From Anaerocolumna sp. (GTDB lineage: Bacteria; Bacillota; Clostridia; Lachnospirales; Lachnospiraceae), in NCBI GenBank assembly GCA_029256725.1, contig JAQSXJ010000006.1, positions 20,958-84,957 of the forward strand: a stretch of DNA of 64,000 bases, written 5' to 3'. Made by a program: the position numbers and the translations under genes. Of this stretch, positions 61,626 to 64,000 are shown one piece after another. Below the pieces are notes generated by a model, which had not been told where the DNA came from, ran no database searches, and worked only from the letters and a program-made list of their open reading frames with translations. Position 1 is the stretch's first letter; the number at the start of each line of letters is the position of its first letter.

Positions 61626-62525
61626 ATGTACAAAATATTGAAAAAGGAAACCCTGGCACCGAATATTTATTTAATGGATATAGAGGCGAAAAGAGTTGCT
61701 AAATCTTGTTATCCAGGGCAGTTTGTAATTGTTAAGATGGATGAGAAGGGTGAACGTATTCCTTTGACCATATGCGACTATGATCGAGAGATTGGAAGCG
61801 TTACTATTGTATTTCAGGCCTTAGGATCCTCAACCAAACGTATGGCTGAATATGAAGAAGGCGATGAGTTCAGGGATTTTGCAGGTCCTTTAGGAAGAAA
61901 ATCCGAACTGATTGATGAACCCGTAGAAGAGCTTCGTGAGAAAAGCATTCTCTTTGTAGCAGGTGGTGTTGGTACTGCTCCTGTATATCCTCAGGTTAAA
62001 TGGATGAAGGAACAGGGATATGATGTAGACTGTGTTATCGGAGCCAGAAACAAAGACCTTATAATTCTGGAAGATGAGATGAAGAAAGTCGCAAAGAATG
62101 TTTATGTAACAACCGATGACGGCTCCTACGGTTTTAAAGGCAATGTAAATGACTGCATTAAAGACCTTGTAAATAATCAGGGTAAACAATATGATCTGGT
62201 AATTGCAATAGGACCTGTTATCATGATGAAATTTGTCTGTATATTGACCAAAGAGCTTGGTATTCCCACTATTGTAAGTATGAATCCTATAATGGTAGAC
62301 GGAACTGGTATGTGTGGTGCCTGCAGACTGACTGTTGGCGGTAAAGTTAAATTTGCTTGTGTAGATGGACCTGAATTTGATGGTCATTTAGTGGATTTCG
62401 ATGAATCCATGAAGAGACAGCAGATGTATAAGACTGTAGAAGGCAGAGCTACCTTAAAGGAAAAAGAAGGAGCAACCCACAAAGGGGGCGGCTGTGGCTG
62501 CAGTGATGACCCCACAGACAGATAG
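61626..62525 (+). CDS. nfnA: NfnA: FAD/[2Fe-2S] subunit of NADH-dependent ferredoxin:NADP reductase
   Basis: The protein has 299 residues. PGQFVIVKM and RIPLTICDYD bind FAD. GGVGTAPVYPQVKWMKEQG is the NAD(H) site. GMCGACRLTVGGKVKFACVD near the C-terminus supplies cysteines for the [2Fe-2S] cluster; a further Cys-rich tail, GGGCGCSDD, is extra. With NfnB it bifurcates electrons between NADH, ferredoxin and NADP in anaerobes. The same fold serves as PyrK or sulfide dehydrogenase, but the adjacent nfnB settles the role. RBS AGGAGG. NfnB starts ten bases after the stop. Confidence 0.93.
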   Translation: MYKILKKETLAPNIYLMDIEAKRVAKSCYPGQFVIVKMDEKGERIPLTICDYDREIGSVTIVFQALGSSTKRMAEYEEGDEFRDFAGPLGRKSELIDEPVEELREKSILFVAGGVGTAPVYPQVKWMKEQGYDVDCVIGARNKDLIILEDEMKKVAKNVYVTTDDGSYGFKGNVNDCIKDLVNNQGKQYDLVIAIGPVIMMKFVCILTKELGIPTIVSMNPIMVDGTGMCGACRLTVGGKVKFACVDGPEFDGHLVDFDESMKRQQMYKTVEGRATLKEKEGATHKGGGCGCSDDPTDR

Positions 62526-62535
62526 GAGTTAGAAG

Positions 62536-63924
62536 ATGGACGTATTGAAGAAAACACCTGTAAGAGAACAGGATGCCAAGGAAAGAGCACATAACTTCAA
62601 AGAAGTATGTTTAGGATATAACAATGATGAGGCGAAAGAAGAAGCCCTCAGATGTTTAAAATGTAAAAATGCCAAATGTGTAGGCGGATGTCCAGTAAGT
62701 ATCGATATCCCGGGATTTATTAATCAGGTTGAAAAAGGTAATATTGAAGAAGCTTACAAAGTAATCAGCAATTATTCTGCACTGCCTGCTGTATGCGGAC
62801 GTGTATGCCCTCAGGAATCTCAGTGTGAAGAGAGATGTATCAGGGGAATTAAAGGAGAGCCAATCTCTATTGGTAAGTTAGAGCGTTATGTAGCTGACTG
62901 GGCAAGAGAGAAGGGAATCAAACCTGATATGCCTACAGAGCAAAAGAATAAGAAAGTTGCAGTAATCGGTTCCGGACCTGCTGGATTAACCTGTGCAGGT
63001 GATCTTGCAAAAGCCGGTTATGATGTAACTATCTTCGAAGCACTTCATGAGGCTGGCGGTGTATTAGTATACGGAATTCCCGAATTCCGTCTGCCCAAAG
63101 AATCAGTTGTTAAGGGTGAAATTGAAAATGTAAAAGCTCTTGGTGTTAAGATTGAAACCAATGTAGTAATTGGTAAATCTACAACCATCGATGAGTTAAT
63201 GGAAGAGGAAGGTTTTGAAGCTGTATTTATCGGTTCAGGAGCAGGGCTTCCTAAATTCATGGGAATTCCCGGAGAGAATGCCAATGGTGTATTCTCAGCC
63301 AATGAATACCTTACCAGAAACAATCTTATGAAGGCTTTTGAAGCTGGATACGATACACCTATTGCAGCAGGACAGAAAGTAGCCGTAGTCGGCGGTGGTA
63401 ATGTAGCTATGGATGCTGCCAGAACTGCTTTAAGATTGGGAGCAGAAGTTTATGTAATCTATAGAAGAAGTGAAGAAGAACTTCCGGCTAGAGTAGAGGA
63501 AGTACATCATGCCAAAGAAGAAGGAATTATCTTTAAGTTACTTACCAATCCCACAGAAATTCTTGTTGATGAAAATGGCTGGGTAAAGGGTATGAAATGC
63601 GAGGAAATGGAACTCTTAGAGCCTGATGCTTCTGGCAGAAGAAGACCTGTACCTAAAAAGGATTCTGAATTTGAACTTCCTGTAGATACTGTAATCATGT
63701 CTCTTGGCACAAGCCCTAATCCTCTGATTTCATCAACTACAGAAGGTCTTGACCTGAATAAATATAATTGTATTGTAGCAGATGAAGAAACCGGAAAGAC
63801 GACAAAAGAAGGTGTATTTGCCGGTGGAGATGCAGTTATTGGTGCAGCTACGGTTATCCTTGCAATGGGAGCCGGTAAGAAAGCAGCAAAAGCAATTGAT
63901 GAATATTTAAGCAATAAAAACTAA
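62536..63924 (+). CDS. nfnB: NfnB: NADPH-binding flavoprotein subunit (GltD-like)
   Basis: The protein has 462 residues. The N-terminus has two cysteine clusters for [4Fe-4S] centres (CLKCKNAKCVGGCPVSIDIP; VCGRVCPQESQCEERCIRG). Then FAD-binding VIGSGPAGLTCAGDLAKAGY and NADP-binding VAVVGGGNVAMDAARTALRL follow, with YRRSEEELPAR. Often annotated as glutamate synthase small chain, but no large chain is present and nfnA precedes it. The enzyme is cytoplasmic and links NADPH supply to ferredoxin. A mobile-element end begins 35 bases after its stop. Confidence 0.94.
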   Translation: MDVLKKTPVREQDAKERAHNFKEVCLGYNNDEAKEEALRCLKCKNAKCVGGCPVSIDIPGFINQVEKGNIEEAYKVISNYSALPAVCGRVCPQESQCEERCIRGIKGEPISIGKLERYVADWAREKGIKPDMPTEQKNKKVAVIGSGPAGLTCAGDLAKAGYDVTIFEALHEAGGVLVYGIPEFRLPKESVVKGEIENVKALGVKIETNVVIGKSTTIDELMEEEGFEAVFIGSGAGLPKFMGIPGENANGVFSANEYLTRNNLMKAFEAGYDTPIAAGQKVAVVGGGNVAMDAARTALRLGAEVYVIYRRSEEELPARVEEVHHAKEEGIIFKLLTNPTEILVDENGWVKGMKCEEMELLEPDASGRRRPVPKKDSEFELPVDTVIMSLGTSPNPLISSTTEGLDLNKYNCIVADEETGKTTKEGVFAGGDAVIGAATVILAMGAGKKAAKAIDEYLSNKN

Positions 63925-63958
63925 TAGATGTTCATAAATAAAAAAGAAGCCTGTGTTT

Positions 63959-64000
63959 TGAACTGACCCCCATAAATTAGACCTAAAAATCTAACGTATG
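63959..64000. mobile_element. End of an IS3-family (IS150-like) insertion sequence, cut by the window
   Basis: TGAACTGACCCCCATAAATT followed by AGAC resembles the terminal inverted repeat of IS150-group elements (TGxACTGACCCCxxAAAxTT). Only the first 42 bases are inside the window; the transposase would lie beyond 64000. Confidence 0.6.

Noticed and set aside
62536..63924. Glutamate synthase small subunit
   Set aside because: No large subunit gene is present and nfnA lies ten bases upstream, so NfnB fits better.

Overview
The window reads as chromosome from a low-GC, endospore-forming Gram-positive anaerobe, most likely a plant-polymer-degrading Lachnospiraceae (Lachnoclostridium/Anaerocolumna-like). 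The grounds are AT-rich DNA, strong AGGAGG ribosome sites, a sporulation sigma-K gene, electron-bifurcating NfnAB, sugar ABC transporters without their own ATPase, and membrane-bound AraC regulators. No rRNA, tRNA, CRISPR array or prophage was seen. One insertion-sequence end is cut by the right edge.

Layout. 1-3.4 kb: end of RNase J, then an MltG-like membrane protein, TrmR and TrhP (the tRNA U34 hydroxylation/methoxylation pair); trhP has a one-base frameshift near its 3' end. 3.5-17.7 kb: a catabolic island with two FAD-dependent oxidoreductases of one family, a broken PocR-AraC activator that still faces its probable operator, two paralogous membrane AraC regulators, and a two-permease plus lipoprotein sugar importer. 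18.5-24.6 kb: a polyamine cluster coding for two complete aminopropyl-transfer routes to spermidine (SpeD/SpeE and carboxyspermidine dehydrogenase/decarboxylase) around an arginine-type decarboxylase. 24.7-31.1 kb: a tandem-repeat array, a soluble chemoreceptor, a large DUF5107-TPR protein with its divergent AraC regulator, and sigK.

31.2-52.3 kb is dominated by an exopolysaccharide locus of about 20 kb. Its core is a Gram-positive-type Pel set (PelD fused to an SDR-like domain, PelE, a PelA-deacetylase-like protein, PelF, PelG). It continues into DUF2304, two glycosyltransferases and a DUF4832-type protein, each starting inside the stop codon of the previous gene. Then come a glycosyltransferase-BspA leucine-rich-repeat fusion, a flippase, a GT-C-like enzyme, a GT8 transferase and GtrA. 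PelD keeps an intact c-di-GMP I-site but has lost the GGDEF catalytic motif, so the locus is probably switched on by c-di-GMP.

52.6-64 kb: a PadR regulator with its HAAS-type membrane partner, an ABC-F ATPase, an HD hydrolase with a CYTH phosphatase, an OmpR/histidine kinase pair, and nfnAB. Several long imperfect palindromes (3.4, 9.2 and 57.7 kb) look like non-coding mobile (MITE-like) elements. Domain calls rest on motif recognition by eye; no database search was run.
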